Shown here piece after piece: positions 21,480-32,912 of a stretch of 64,000 bases of DNA. The stretch lies in the NCBI GenBank assembly GCA_951640195.1, contig OX621170.1, forward strand, positions 1 to 64,000, given 5' to 3'. The stretch comes from Porpolomopsis calyptriformis. Taxonomy: Eukaryota; Basidiomycota; Agaricomycetes; Agaricales; Hygrophoraceae. The first letter of the stretch is position 1. Every line of letters begins with the position of its first letter. The notes below the pieces were generated by a model. That model worked only from the letters and a program-made list of their open reading frames with translations. It had not been told where the DNA came from and made no database searches. The translations under genes and the position numbers were made by a program.

Positions 21480-23600
21480 TATATTCACAGGTCTATTCTA
21501 CCTATATGTGTTACACTGCTCATTGTGGTACCCCAATCAGTCTGCCCATGGGGATGTGGTTATTCTGGGATGTTATCACACTAATGCTATTGATTGAACA
21601 TAACATGCTGATGGTTAGAGAGCTCGGTGAGAAGTTGAAGGTATAACCTCTGATACCTCTTGCATGCTAATTACGGTACCCCAATTATTCCGCACATGAG
21701 GATTGGACTACTCCTGATGTTTGTAGCACCAATGCTATTGATTGAACATAAAATCCTGATGCTTAGAGGGCTCTCTGATAAGTTGAAGGTATACCCTCCC
21801 ATACCTGTTGTATACTTATTGCGGCACCCTAGTTAATCCACACGTGATGATTGAACTATTCCTAACCTTTGTAATACTCATGCTATTGATTGAACATAAA
21901 ATCCTGATACTCGGAGAGCTCTGTGATAAGTTGAAGGTATATCATCCGATACTTCTTACATACTATACCCCAATCATTCCACACATGAGGATTAGACTAC
22001 TCCTGACCTTTGTAACACTAATGCTGTTGATTTAACATAAAATCCCGATGATTAGAGAGCTCTCTGATAAGTTAAAGGTATACCACCCCATGATATCTTA
22101 TATACTTATTGCGGCACCCTAGTCAATCCATACACGAGGATTAGACTATTCCCAATGTTTATAACACTGATGCTATTGATTGAACATGAAATCCTGATGC
22201 TCAGAGAGCTCTGTGATAACTTGAAGGTATACCCCCCCCTACCTCCTGTATACTTCTTGCGGCACCCCAGTCTATCTACACATGATGATTGGACTATTCC
22301 CAATGTTTGTAACACAGGTGCTATTGATTGAACATGAAATCCTGATGCTCAGAGAGCTCTGTGATAAGTTAGAGATATACCCCCCTATACCCCTTATATA
22401 GCTTATTGCAGTGCCTCATTCTGTCCATATATTGTCATTCCGAGCATCTGTAACACTGGTGCTATTGATTGAACATGAAATTGTGATGTTTAAAGAGGTC
22501 TGTGATAAGTTGGAGATATACTCCCCCATACCCCTTATATAGCTTATTGCAGTACCTCATTCTGACCATATATTGTTATTCCGAGCATCTATAACACTGG
22601 TGCTATTGATTGAACATGAAATTGTGATGTTTAAAGAGGTCTGTGATAAGTTGGAGATATACTCCCTCATACCCTTTATATACCTTATTGGAGTGCCTTA
22701 TTCTACCCATATATTGTTATTCCGAGCATCTATGACACTAGTGCTATTGATTGAACATGAAATTATGATGTTTAAAGATGTCTGTAATAAGTTGGAGATA
22801 TACCCCCCCATACCCCTTATATAACTGATTGCGGTACCCCAAATGGTCTATAACTTAGGATTTTTGTATTCCCCACCTCTATGACACTGGGGCTATTGAT
22901 TGAATATAAAACCCAGGTTTTTAAAGACCTCTGTAATAAGTTGGAGATATACCCCCCCATACCCCTTATATAGCTTATTGCGGTACCTTATTCTGCCTAT
23001 ACATCAGGATTTTGTTATTCCGAGCCTCTATGACACTACTGCTATCGATTGAATATGAAATCCTGATTTTTAAAGAGCTCTGTGATAAGTTGGAGATATA
23101 CCCCCCCATACCCCTTATATAGCTTATTGCGGTACCCCAAATGGTCTATAAATCAGGATTTTTGTATTCCCAGTATCTGTGACACTAGTGCTATCGATTG
23201 AACATAAAATCCTGATTTTTAAAGAGCTCTGTGATAAGTTGGAGATATACCCCCCCATACCCCTTATATCACTGATTGCGGTACCCCAAATGGTCCATAA
23301 ATCGGGATTTTTGTATTCCCCACCTCTATGACACTGGGGCTATCGATTGAATATGAAACCCCGATTTTTAGAGCAGTCTATAGCTACTTATACTTATGCC
23401 TCCTCCTAAAACCTTACTATCTTCCACCACGACATACCAAATGCTCTAAAAATCGGAATTTTCTGTGGGCCCACCATTAGTTCACTGTGCCTATCGAATG
23501 GACATGAAATTGTGATTTATAGAGTGCAATACAATAGCTGGGCTGCATAATGGTATAAATGGAGTATTTTACATATATCTCAAGAATGGGACCGCCGATT
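21480..23600. repeat. Tandem satellite array, ~140-160 bp units, ~14 copies
   Basis: The landmark GCTAT(T/C)GATTGAA(C/T)AT recurs near 21585, 21734, 21882, 22023, 22172, 22320, 22461, 22602, 22743, 22892, 23041, 23189 and 23338, with a decayed copy near 23499. Spacings are about 140-150, the last about 160. Each unit also has a GCTCTGTGATAAGTT block, a pyrimidine run before ATACC, and usually TTGCGGTACCCC. Left units resemble each other (ATCCTGATGCT) and right units each other (TTTTTAAAGAGCTC), showing local homogenisation. It lies 3' of the giant gene; the short reading frames inside are chance. Confidence 0.85.
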
Positions 23601-23699
23601 TTTTTAATTTATGGCTTAAACTGATTGTATTGGGATGCCCTAACGATCCCCCAAAGAATTTTGAATTAATTTTGTGCCAGCATTTTGGTCATTTTGTTG

Positions 23700-24060
23700 A
23701 TAATGGGTCCCTGATGATGTTATTGATTATTATTATTATTATTATTACTATTAATTATTATTATGCGCAGAACGAGCATACTCCTTTTGCGCATGTTATT
23801 TATTATTATTATTACTATTAGTTATTATGTGCGAAACAAGCATGCTCCTTTCGGGCATCTTATTTTACAATTATTATTACAATTATGCATCATTATACAC
23901 AAAACGAGTATACTCGTTTTGCGCATGTTATTTATTTATTATTTATTAGTATTAATTATTATGCACAGAACGAGCATGCTCCTTTCGCGCATGTTAATTT
24001 ATTATTAGTATTATTGTTGTTCAAGTTAATATTGTTAGTATTATTTACTAACTTGATCAA
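23700..24060. repeat. AT-rich patch with four palindromic iterations
   Basis: TTA/TAT-rich DNA containing four related ~30 bp cores: GAGCATACTC at 23774, AAGCATGCTC at 23838, GAGTATACTC at 23906 and GAGCATGCTC at 23972. Spacing is 64-68 bases. Each is followed by a CGCATG or GGCATC block. Copy 3 is a perfect 20 bp palindrome (23901-23920). The patch directly abuts the satellite array on one side and the 3' end of the KDZ transposase on the other. Confidence 0.75.
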
Positions 24061-24076
24061 TTGAGCTTAGTATTAT

Positions 24077-27000
24077 TTACACTCTCTCCAACAAATCTGC
24101 TATACTTGCGCTACAAATATACACTTCTGGCACACAAGCTATCTTACAAAGCTGGAAATTCACAGCCCTGACCCTAACTGATTTGCAAAATATGTCTAAC
24201 AATGCATTGACAACAGCGAGATCGCTCGTAGAGGCTTGCAAGAGGGGGGAATCGGTCTTCATATATTGTCGTACGATGTCACTGGCTTGTACTTCCTGAA
24301 GGCCAAACTTCAGTGAAGATGACAGCAGATTTGACCAGCGAGTTCGAAGGCATAGTATTCGGTCTCTACAGCACTCGAGCTGTAGCTTGATATTGTCATC
24401 TGTATCGTCATTAGAAACAGAAATATTGTTGAGAGAATGTTTTTGAACTTACTTGTACGTGCGTGCAGTGCCTGCTCTACCGCAGCCAACTCCTCCTGAA
24501 ACCATCTGCAAAGATTATCTGCTTCAAGAGTAAGCCGCCGATATTCTTCAACACATCTGTCCTGCTTGAGCATAGCCCGGATACCATTTCGTACACCTGA
24601 ATCTTGCAACCATCTTGGTACCGTGCTTGCAGATGGAGTGATCCAGATGTCTTCCATAAGGCTGTCACTGTTGTGGAGGTCTGAAAGTTCAAGTGGGAGA
24701 GGCTCTGGAATGGGAATTGCCCATTCAGAGCGGTGAGCCATTGCGAGTCGTGAGCAGTAGCCGTTGAACCTCTTGATGGCGGCTAGCAGGGCAGGCTTAT
24801 GTTTGGCGATGGCCTTCCAAGTGCTCTGATGTAGTTTGGTCCCTGAAAGGGACACATAAATTCATGATAATGTGAACACCCCTCGTACTTACCAAGGGCT
24901 GCTTCACAACCACCCACCGCTCGGTCTAGTCTGTCCCACTCAAAAAACATCCCAATGGCACAGTTTCGAATGTTGATTTTGAGGTCGCGAGCCATCAACA
25001 AGAGGTGAATAAACTCCAGGTCAACACCGTTGAGCTGTTCAAAGGATTCCTGTATGTTCATGGACTTGAATAAATCTTCTACCTTCATTTTTTGATGCTC
25101 GAGGCTCCTGAGGGCCTCTAGACTTTGTGAGTTTGGGTCTTGCATGTTGGCGATTGCTGCGCGAGCGTCGCAGATGGCCCTGTCAACTTTGTCCAGCCTA
25201 CCCTGGAGAGTGAAGACGGTGTTGAGCTCTTTCTTCAGGTGTGAAGGAGCATCTAGGAATAGATCTCAACCAGTCATATAAGAAGAATAACATATTACTT
25301 ACGTGCGCGAACCGATAACTGTGAAGCTTTTTGATGCTTCCATTGAGAGCAGAGATCATCTAAAGTTAATCCACAGTTTTCGAGAAAATCTCGGGACTGT
25401 TCAGACTTGGTTTGGACCATGGTCAGACAATGACGGATCCATTCACCGAGGTTGTCATGCAAGTCCAGTCCGATGGCCGAAACTTGACGATCAATGAGCC
25501 AGATACATTTCGATCTCTACTTCCATATCCCTATCAGTGTTAGAGCTCAAGCAGTAGAATGACGCATGCCAGAGGATCTAGTAATTCCGATTAATCTCCG
25601 CAGACGAGACCACAGCCTTTCAACTCCTTCACCATCACTCAAACCAAGCCCTACTTGCAATCGCGGATTGTATACGAGCTGACAGGACCACTGGTGAGCA
25701 TAGGCATGCATTGCGCTAGTTGCAAACCTCAGGCATGCAGAGACTGAGGGTGAAAATATCTTGTACTACACACTAGATTCAACACACAGGATATAGACTG
25801 TATATGTCAACACTCACAAGGTTCCTACTTCGGTCTAGTTCACATCCTACGTCATATAAACCTACCACCGTTGCATTGGTGGGGAGGTGGGCGAATAATT
25901 CTTCAAGCAAAGAGACAGCGTACTTCTGCTGTTCTCCTGGTGTATCAATATTTGTGAGGAAAAGGGGAACGTCGTGGCAGCAAACGAGGGCCATGAGTCC
26001 AGTATCGTCAAACTGTTCCATCGACATTTTCTGCCTCCAACCATCTGCGGCTTCATGGGACCTTCTGCAATCATCTACCGCCTCATCGGGGAGCTTGCGA
26101 GGGTAATTTTTTGCTGGCTTGTTTCTCAGAGCATCAATGCGATTTCCAACTTCATTGACCCATCGTTTGGATAGGACATAAGTTGGATCATAAAAATGGG
26201 GACTATCTCCCGACGATCGCCGATGACAGTGATGGAAATTTCCATCTACCGCGATATGTATGTCTCCACCCCTTTAATACGATGAGTAAAATACAGAAAT
26301 GACCGGAAAAAAGAGACATACTGGTCGAGGGGGTGTCCGTATGATGTTCCAGCAAAACAAGCTGGACATCTCTGTTGTAGGGTGCGAGAGCATCGGCGAG
26401 GAGACTGGATGCCCAAACTATACAGAAGAGGATCAAGCGCACGCGGAACTTCTGTACCTTGAATTTGCTGGACTGCCACCTCGATAACATCGTCGATGTC
26501 TTGTTGAACGAACGATCGGAGGATATCATACCATTGGACGGCACCGGAAAGACTGCGGCGGAAAGCGTCTTAAACAAGTCCCCCCTGAGAGGCTCCGTAT
26601 CAGACAGATGTAAAACTCCTGCATCTAACTAACCTTAATGTTTACAGTAGGAAATCCACATCTGGTATTAAAAGAACCGACTGCACCAGCGAAAGCATTT
26701 ACTGCGTCACAGGATCACTTGAAGAGGAGATGGTAGAATTCTAGGAGATTCACGGAGACGGCTGTGTGTATCTGGGAGGGTGATGCTGGAAACAATCCGT
26801 TTTCAACGAGGATTTGAGGCAAACGAAAGCAGGCACAGGTGCTCAATAAAATATTGCGATGATCTAATGTCTGCCTAAGATGTAATGATACATGCAACAA
26901 AACTTGACACCTACGGTCTAAGAATAGGCATAAAATTGTAGTGGTTTTCAAACTACAGTCTGTGTTTTGACATGATGCAATAATGTTTGGAGGAGGAGGG

Positions 27001-27485
27001 GTGATACATCCGAACGAGGAGGTTTGATATGATATGAGTGAGTTGACAAGAGTGGGAATGAGAAACTTCCACTTTTTGTTGAGTCGGACGGGCTCAGCGT
27101 CAGGATGAATGCTCCTCCTCTGACCAGTCGCCTTGGACTGACCAGGCATCACAGTAGGTGCGATCTCCATTTCAAAGTCATTTGAAGTGAAGGTGTTGAA
27201 AACATCAGGAGAAGTGGGTGTGTCGAAAACATCGGGAGGTTGAATAGGAGTGATATTGGTCGAGTCAGGACGTAATGTTGATTGCGCTGGTGTCTTAAGG
27301 GCCTCGAGTTCAGCGAGTAATCGTCGTCGTCGGTAGTCTTGACTGGGTACTTCAACAATTCCAGTGGTTCTGCGCTTGTCGCGGGGTCGGTGGGGACTAC
27401 TAAAATGCTCACCCATTCCAGGAGCTGAGGGCTGTCTGCCTCGGGGTCGCGAGACACGAGGACCGCCTGTTTTTGTGTGTGTCAT
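24077..27485 (-). mobile_element. KDZ-superfamily DNA transposase, damaged
   Basis: The minus strand carries the hallmarks of Kyakuja-Dileera-Zisupton transposases in order. The start is M-T-H-T-K at 27485 with a basic N-terminus. A Cys pair region (S-C-Q-N-T-D-C, then T-C-A-C) precedes L-P-Q-I-L-V-E-N-G-L-F-P. Next come Q-R-C-P-A-C-F, G-G-D-I-H-I-A-V-D-G-N-F-H-H with the first catalytic Asp, T-N-I-D-T-P-G-E-Q-Q-K-Y, A-L/V-Y-D-V-G-C, and G-L-S-D-G-E-G-V-E-R-L-W with the catalytic Glu. The C-terminus has V-D-L-E-F-I, A-I-G-M-F-F-E-W-D-R-L and R-W-L-Q-D-S-G-V-R-N-G-I-R. Introns are short and conventional. In-frame stops at 26715-26717 (TGA) and apparently 26570-26572 (TAA) make an active enzyme unlikely. 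I found no terminal inverted repeats or target-site duplication by eye. Confidence 0.85.
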
Positions 27486-27862
27486 AGGGCCAACAATGGG
27501 ACGGAGAGAATACAGAAATGTGAATATGTAAACTACTCCCTGGAGGCTCAGGCAAGGATATTGCATCAAACACAGATTCAAAACCCACCAGGACCTCTCA
27601 GCGAGGAAGGTCCCGGAGATCATTTTCTTGTAACATAACAACATGGTCTCAGAGACTGTGGGAAGCTTGCTAAAGTGCTGCCTTAGGTGTTACAAAGCCC
27701 TTGTATGACATTACCACATTTTTTCCAATTTAGTGATGACCATGCGGTCAAAACTTATGTCAGCCCTCTGTACAGGATGCCTGAAGTGGATGAAGCCATT
27801 GTTTGTGCGTAACAAATAGAAATTTTACTGTCCTTGTCCGCCCCAGCTGTTGTAGCTCGCAA
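27486..27862. other. Intergenic boundary between transposon and core genes
   Basis: 377 bases between the divergent KDZ and Hsp10 starts. No gene or clear transposon end was recognised. Confidence 0.45.
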
Positions 27863-28364
27863 ATGGTTGGTGTAAAAGTGTTAATCCGTGCCTTTCAATC
27901 CTTACCTACCCTCCAGGCTGCTCAAGCAACTTTCAAATCCATCAAGGCTGTCGTCCCTCTCCTTGACCGTGTCTTGGTCCAGCGTTTCAAAGCAGAGACA
28001 GTGCGTTTGGCCGAGATACATCCTTCCGTACGCTGATTACAATTTCGCAACCAGAAAACGGCAACAGGTCTCTTTCTCCCTACCTCCGCGACCTCGAGTC
28101 CGCTACCAGAAGCGACCGTCATCGCCGTTGGCCCTGGTGCGCCAAACAAGGATGGCCAAGTTGTGCCCACGCAGGTGAAAGCGGGTGATAGAGTTCTCCT
28201 TCCGGGGTGGGGAGGAAACTCCATCAAGCTTGGAGACGAGGTAAGCAAATGTTGTCTTCATGCGAGCAAACACATTATTGTTCCCGCTCATTCTCTCTGC
28301 TTGTATTGTTTAGGAATATTTTTTATTCAAGGATGCTGAGATTCTCGCGAAGATCCAAGAATGA
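27863..28364 (+). CDS. hsp10: Mitochondrial 10 kDa chaperonin (Hsp10/Cpn10/GroES)
   Basis: Exons 27863-27865, 27917-28000, 28055-28240 and 28314-28364 give 107 residues, the usual family length. Motifs: K-A-V-V-P-L-L-D-R-V-L-V-Q-R, T-A-T-G-L-F-L-P, E-A-T-V-I-A-V-G-P-G, K-A-G-D-R-V-L-L-P-G-W-G-G and the C-terminal E-Y-F-L-F-K-D-A-E-I-L-A-K-I. Hsp10 forms the heptameric lid of mitochondrial Hsp60 and is needed for matrix protein folding. The start is uncertain: the ATG is followed at once by a 51-base segment with GTTGGT and CTCCAG ends, which is in frame. It is either an intron after the start codon or a 17-residue N-terminal extension. It is divergent from the transposase and marks the start of the conserved gene block. 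Confidence 0.92.
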
Positions 28365-28621
28365 GCACCACCAAGTAGAGAGGGCCGCCCACGGCACCAC
28401 CCACAAAATCGATGGAGGAATCCTTACTAGACCAAAAGTCTTGCCCCTGCATTATTCAAAATACAACGCACCCGTCGTGCTAATCTGTCTCTCCTTTTTG
28501 CATTGCTCTGATAATACATCCCTGCTCAATTCATCGTACTCACTGGCGTTGAGATGTAAATATAATTACTGAGACAACCAAACAAATAAAGGACACGTAC
28601 TTGTTCTTCAACTCGCTCATC

Positions 28622-29574
28622 ATGAATGCCGGTGTGCAGAATCTCCTTTTATCTCTTGGCCTCATGCAAGGTGGGTTCTTTTCTTTCCGAAGCGTGTTCC
28701 TGCACACTTGCCAATCTTTTCTCGCTCGTGTAGTGGCACGGAAGGTCCCATTCGACGACCCTCAAGTGCTCCTCTATGTAAGGGTCGGCTATGTCACGAG
28801 CCAAGCGTTGATTCTTGCGCTATACTACTACATCTCCCAAACTGTGCGTTTATTCGAATCGGAATGCCCAAGCTCTGCCTTTACAAGGTTTATTCCCCTT
28901 CAGGTCAAGGAAAAAAATGACCAGGCTGTTCTCAAATACGGTTCAGTCCCTGTTGCGTTATTCCATGGCGGTTCTTAATCTGACCCTCCATCGCGTTTCC
29001 AGTCGAACCCCAAGCCCCAATGGTGCGTTGGTGCAACTCTGAAGTACTTCCATTGCGACTAAGACCCTTTTTTTGCGCTCCCCATCAGTCATCTGAGTCA
29101 GGCGAACTTGTGACCATCACCGTCCGTGATTACGACCTATCTGAAATATCAAAACTGGTTTGTTTCTCCCTTCACTCTTATACTTGTGTTGACATTCCCT
29201 GCATTTCAATCTAGCTCCGCGCCGTCTACTTTGGCATTGTTCTGATGGGAGTCCTCCATCTATATCTCCAGTTCAACCCGCCTCTTCTCATTCAAGGCAT
29301 CATGACACTCAAAAACCTCTATGATTCCAAACCATTTGCTATCCACATACTCGGACAGCCCGCTGAAGGTGACCTAAAGAGACCATTCAAAACACCCCCC
29401 GGCCTCTTCGGTGGTGAGCTTTCAATTCCTACGGGTCTGCCTTTACCTGCGGCTTTTCTAAAACCTTCTTGTGTCCTTCGTGGTTCTCTCTTTCTAGGCT
29501 CGATCGGCCCTCAAACAGACAACGCTGCTATTGCCGAAGCTGAAAAACGGGTAGGCTCAAAGAAGGAGGATTAG
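28622..29574 (+). CDS. PHO88: PHO88/SND3 ER membrane protein
   Basis: Seven exons (28622-28670, 28734-28843, 28904-28940, 29003-29022, 29089-29157, 29215-29413, 29498-29574) close to 186 residues, close to yeast Pho88. The protein has an N-terminal hydrophobic helix, D-D-P-Q-V-L-L-Y-V-R, a second membrane stretch, K-Y-V-E-P-Q-A-P-M, T-V-R-D-Y-D-L-S, a membrane helix with M-G-V-L-H-L-Y-L-Q-F and the conserved end G-Q-P-A-E-G-D-L-K-R-P-F-K. Pho88, also named Snd3, acts in the ER membrane in the SND targeting route and was first linked to phosphate uptake. It follows Hsp10 on the same strand and converges with the glutaredoxin gene. Confidence 0.93.
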
Positions 29575-29796
29575 ACGGGGAAACCTAAAATTACGTTTAG
29601 GCTAGCCACAACAATAGCCCAATTTACCGAACGAGTTATATCTAGATTCCTTAATCAGTCATCAAACGACGAAACTTTTATTAGGCTCTGAAGAGATGAT
29701 CCAACGAGAAAGTACGGCGGTCTGCATAGATCGGAGTGATGAACAGATTGACTTCTCTGAATGGAGACCCGCCAAGAGGATGTTTTGCTCTAGCCC

Positions 29797-30669
29797 TCAA
29801 GCTACGACCTGCGCAAACTCTCCATTTCCGACCATCTCCTGAACGACATCTAGTCCACCGATAAATTCTCCTTTCACGGCGAACTGCGGGTACGTGGGCC
29901 AGTCGTTGAGTACCTTCAATCCTACATACAAATGACTTATTATGGTGGATCTATGAAGAATAATGACGCAAATCTCACCGGCCCGAACGGACTCATCAGT
30001 GAGGATATCAAAATGCGTGAATTCAGTTTCCTGATCCCGCAAAAGAGCCACTGCCTTCCTGGAGAAACCGCAGCGGGGTTGATCGGGATCGCCTTTCATG
30101 AACAGCACAACCTTGCTCTGGTTCATCAGCCCGCATAGGCGCTCTTCAAACTGGCCTTGCGTCTCTTTGGCATCAGCTGGGGGTGCGGGAGCTTGAGTGG
30201 TATACGAAAGGGGTACCACAGAGGGTGGGATCGTGACATGGGCAGAAACGGCTTTCGCGAGAGCAGCGGGATTGGCGCCGTTTACGCGATCCAATAAGGT
30301 GTGTCCCTTTGATATCGTCAGTGCCGTTGCAATGAAAAATGAGAGTTGTACTTACGCGAAGAAGGATGCAAGACGGCACGGCTTCGATATCGAAGGATTC
30401 AGCGATCTCTGGTTCAGACTCGGCTTCGACCTGAAACAGCGTCGAGACATTTTTTTGGTCAGGAGGAGAGGTAGATACGTTACCTGCAAGACAAGAAGAT
30501 TTGGGTGCTTTTTTGCAAGCTCGAGGGCGACCTCGTTCATTTGTTTGCATGGTTCAGCCCAGGGTGCCCAGAAGTTGATGAGCGAAACCCGCTGGAGATC
30601 GGCTGAGAGCAAGGATTGAAAGTGCTCTGAAGAATTCACCGTAGCAAAGTTGACCGGATGTTCAGACAT
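29797..30669 (-). CDS. grx4: Monothiol CGFS glutaredoxin with thioredoxin-like domain (Grx3/4 type)
   Basis: Four exons encode about 240 residues. The N-terminal thioredoxin-like domain has F-W-A-P-W-A-E-P-C and the cis-Pro block V-P-S-C. A Pro/Ala-rich linker leads to the glutaredoxin domain with F-M-K-G, the active-site C-G-F-S, N-D-W-P-T-Y-P-Q and G-G-L-D-V-V. Family knowledge: Grx3/4 proteins bind [2Fe-2S] clusters with glutathione, act in cytosol and nucleus, and signal iron status to transcription factors. Start at 30669 is chosen because the residues before it are only an upstream open extension. It is divergent from the SAM-domain gene with 76 bases between start codons. Confidence 0.92.
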
Positions 30670-30745
30670 TTCGTGAAACCAAAGTTTGAGTCGACCGAGT
30701 ACAAAAGCCACAAACCTCCTTCCTTTCCTTCCTCATCCATCAACC

Positions 30746-32912
30746 ATGTCAATCGCTCCCTCCTCCCCGTCCAAGCTCGACCTTCGTCCAAATCCACACC
30801 CGTACGCAATAAAGACGACCTCCACAGGTGTCCTCTCTCGTTCCAATTCCTCTCCACATAATCCCCAGCCCACCCGGTCCCATTACCTCCCACCCCCACC
30901 CTCTCCTTCTCCTAGCCCCACATCTCCTCGCTGTGCTCCAGGACAAGGCCACAAATACAGCAAATCTCTCAGCTCAGATGGCCCATCTGCACTCCCAATC
31001 CCCCCCTCCTCTCCGTTCCCCTCTCCAACTCAAGATCCTCAATCCTCCCCAAAACCCAACGAAGTAACTCCTCGCAACCGCCTCAGGCGTGCTGATACGC
31101 TCCCTTCTGAATCCTCGACATTCCCACCGTCTAGTCCTAGTCATATACACGTCCCTCCTTTGGCAGTCCTTGACGACCTTCCCTCAAATCCAAAGTCGTG
31201 GACCCCCTCGCAACTTTCTGCCTACCTTTCTACGGTCCTGCGGGTAAAGTCCGGTGAGACCCTTCCTCTCCCCCATCCTGTCGCACGCGATATCACCCAG
31301 TTCGTGCGCGAGAGCTCTATCACGGGTAAGATGTTTTTGAGATTCAATGATGTCGATTTGGAAAAGTCAGTGTTCTTCTTTTGACATCCCCCCATTTCAA
31401 TAATCGTTCGAATTCTATTTCATTCCCAACCCTCATAAGTACCCAGTGTTTCTACGCGATATTGACTACCTGATGTCCTACAGGATGGGTATAAATAAAC
31501 TCTGGCGCACCGCGCTTCTATCCTCCTCTCGCAATCTCCGTGAGAATGTCCTCCGGGGACGGATCTGGGGCTTTGGCTACTCTGTCGATGACAATGACGA
31601 CAATGCCCAACAAGGCGCCCCGTTCAGCACCCATGCAGATCGCGTCCCGAAAGGTGCCAGGTATCCGGGACCTATGGGTGGGAACGAGAACGATTCTGGC
31701 GAGGTGGATGAAGCACATGTCTTCCCAAGCGACCCGTACTCTTCATCTTCTTCCACATCCTCCGTTGATTTCCCCTCCTCTTCTTCCGCCCCCGCAGTCT
31801 CTGCGCTCAGACGCTTGCGACATGGGGGTGGCAATTTCAGGAACGGGCGTGTCAAAGGAATGGTCGAGAATTTCGAGAGGACTAGGTCCGAGAGCACGGG
31901 TAGTGAAAGTGGGGGCAGCAAGCGAACGCGTAGCGGAAGTGGCAGTAGTATCGGTGTCGGTGGTGATCTACCTAATGGCATACTCGCAGGTAACGATGTG
32001 GGTCAGCGGGAGGAACCGACCATGGAGGCGCTTTTGCGTAATGAGAAGGGAACATGGGGTGCCCGCGCGTGGGAAGAGGACACGGGACTCGGAGAAACTG
32101 TGAAACGGGTCGTTGGCGACCATGGTGATTCCAATACCGATGGCGAGAGCGGATGCAAGGAAGCTGAGATGCTATCCGCTGCCGTGGCGGAAGGGGAGAA
32201 TAGAGATGGCGTACTCTCTCACGAGATGGGCGAAGAGGTTAAGGAAGGCGGTGACACTCGGAGTTGGAGAACTCGTGGAGGGCGGGGAAAGGGGAAAAGG
32301 GAAAGACAGGCTGTGACTGCAATATTTGCCAGCCACGTAAACAAGCGGGAAGAAGCCATACAACCCTGTGAATCGGCGCAGGAGGAGGGAGTAAGAGAAG
32401 AGGAAACTGCACGGCTTATGGATGAACTGGGCGAAACTCGGGCATTGGTGGAGAGCTTTAGGCGGAGATTGGAGGTGGTTGAAAGACGAGTCGAGGAGAT
32501 GAAGACAAATGACCGGGCGCAACGGTGTGAAGAACCAGCACAGAACGTTGTGGACAAATATGACAACGAAGAGACAATACAGGAGCAGAGAAAGCAACGG
32601 AGCCGGTTTTCCCTTTCGCTCCTCTTCCGACCTTATACTCTTCTCTCAAGCCTCATCCACACCATTCCCCCTCCCTCCCCCTCGTCGCTTCCGACTTTCA
32701 CAACCCAGTCGCCGCCCGCATCCCCCATACGTAACCCCAGAACCGACCAAACCACAGCCATAGATACGGATGCAAACAAGGGTGCACTTTATCGTGCATT
32801 GCACCCAATGACCATCTCTGCCCTTCCATCATACATTCTCCTCGTAAGCATCGGTGTGTGCGCCGTCGTCTTCCGGGTTGTTCGGAGGGCATTCGGGAGG
32901 CGAAGAGGGTAG
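30746..32912 (+). CDS. SAM-domain protein with C-terminal membrane anchor
   Basis: Two exons (30746-31365 and 31484-32912) give 682 residues. Residues 1-145 are Pro/Ser-rich. A SAM-like domain spans about 155-240: W-T-P-S-Q-L-S-A-Y-L, then F-L-R-F-N-D-V-D-L-E, and across the intron M-G-I-N-K-L-W-R-T-A-L-L and R-G-R-I-W-G-F. A long Gly/Ser/Glu-rich region follows, then a coiled coil (R-L-M-D-E-L-G-E-T-R-A-L-V-E-S). A hydrophobic helix lies near the C-terminus (I-L-L-V-S-I-G-V-C-A-V-V-F) with a short basic end, so it is probably tail-anchored. SAM domains mediate self-association or scaffold binding. The intron is ~118 bp, longer than its neighbours. Specific role unknown. Confidence 0.8.

Noticed and set aside
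21808..22824. Small plus-strand open frames inside the satellite
   Set aside because: They simply follow the repeat unit and have no independent coding evidence.
21480..23600. CRISPR-like array
   Set aside because: The whole ~148 bp unit repeats with no unique spacers; it is an ordinary tandem satellite in a eukaryote.
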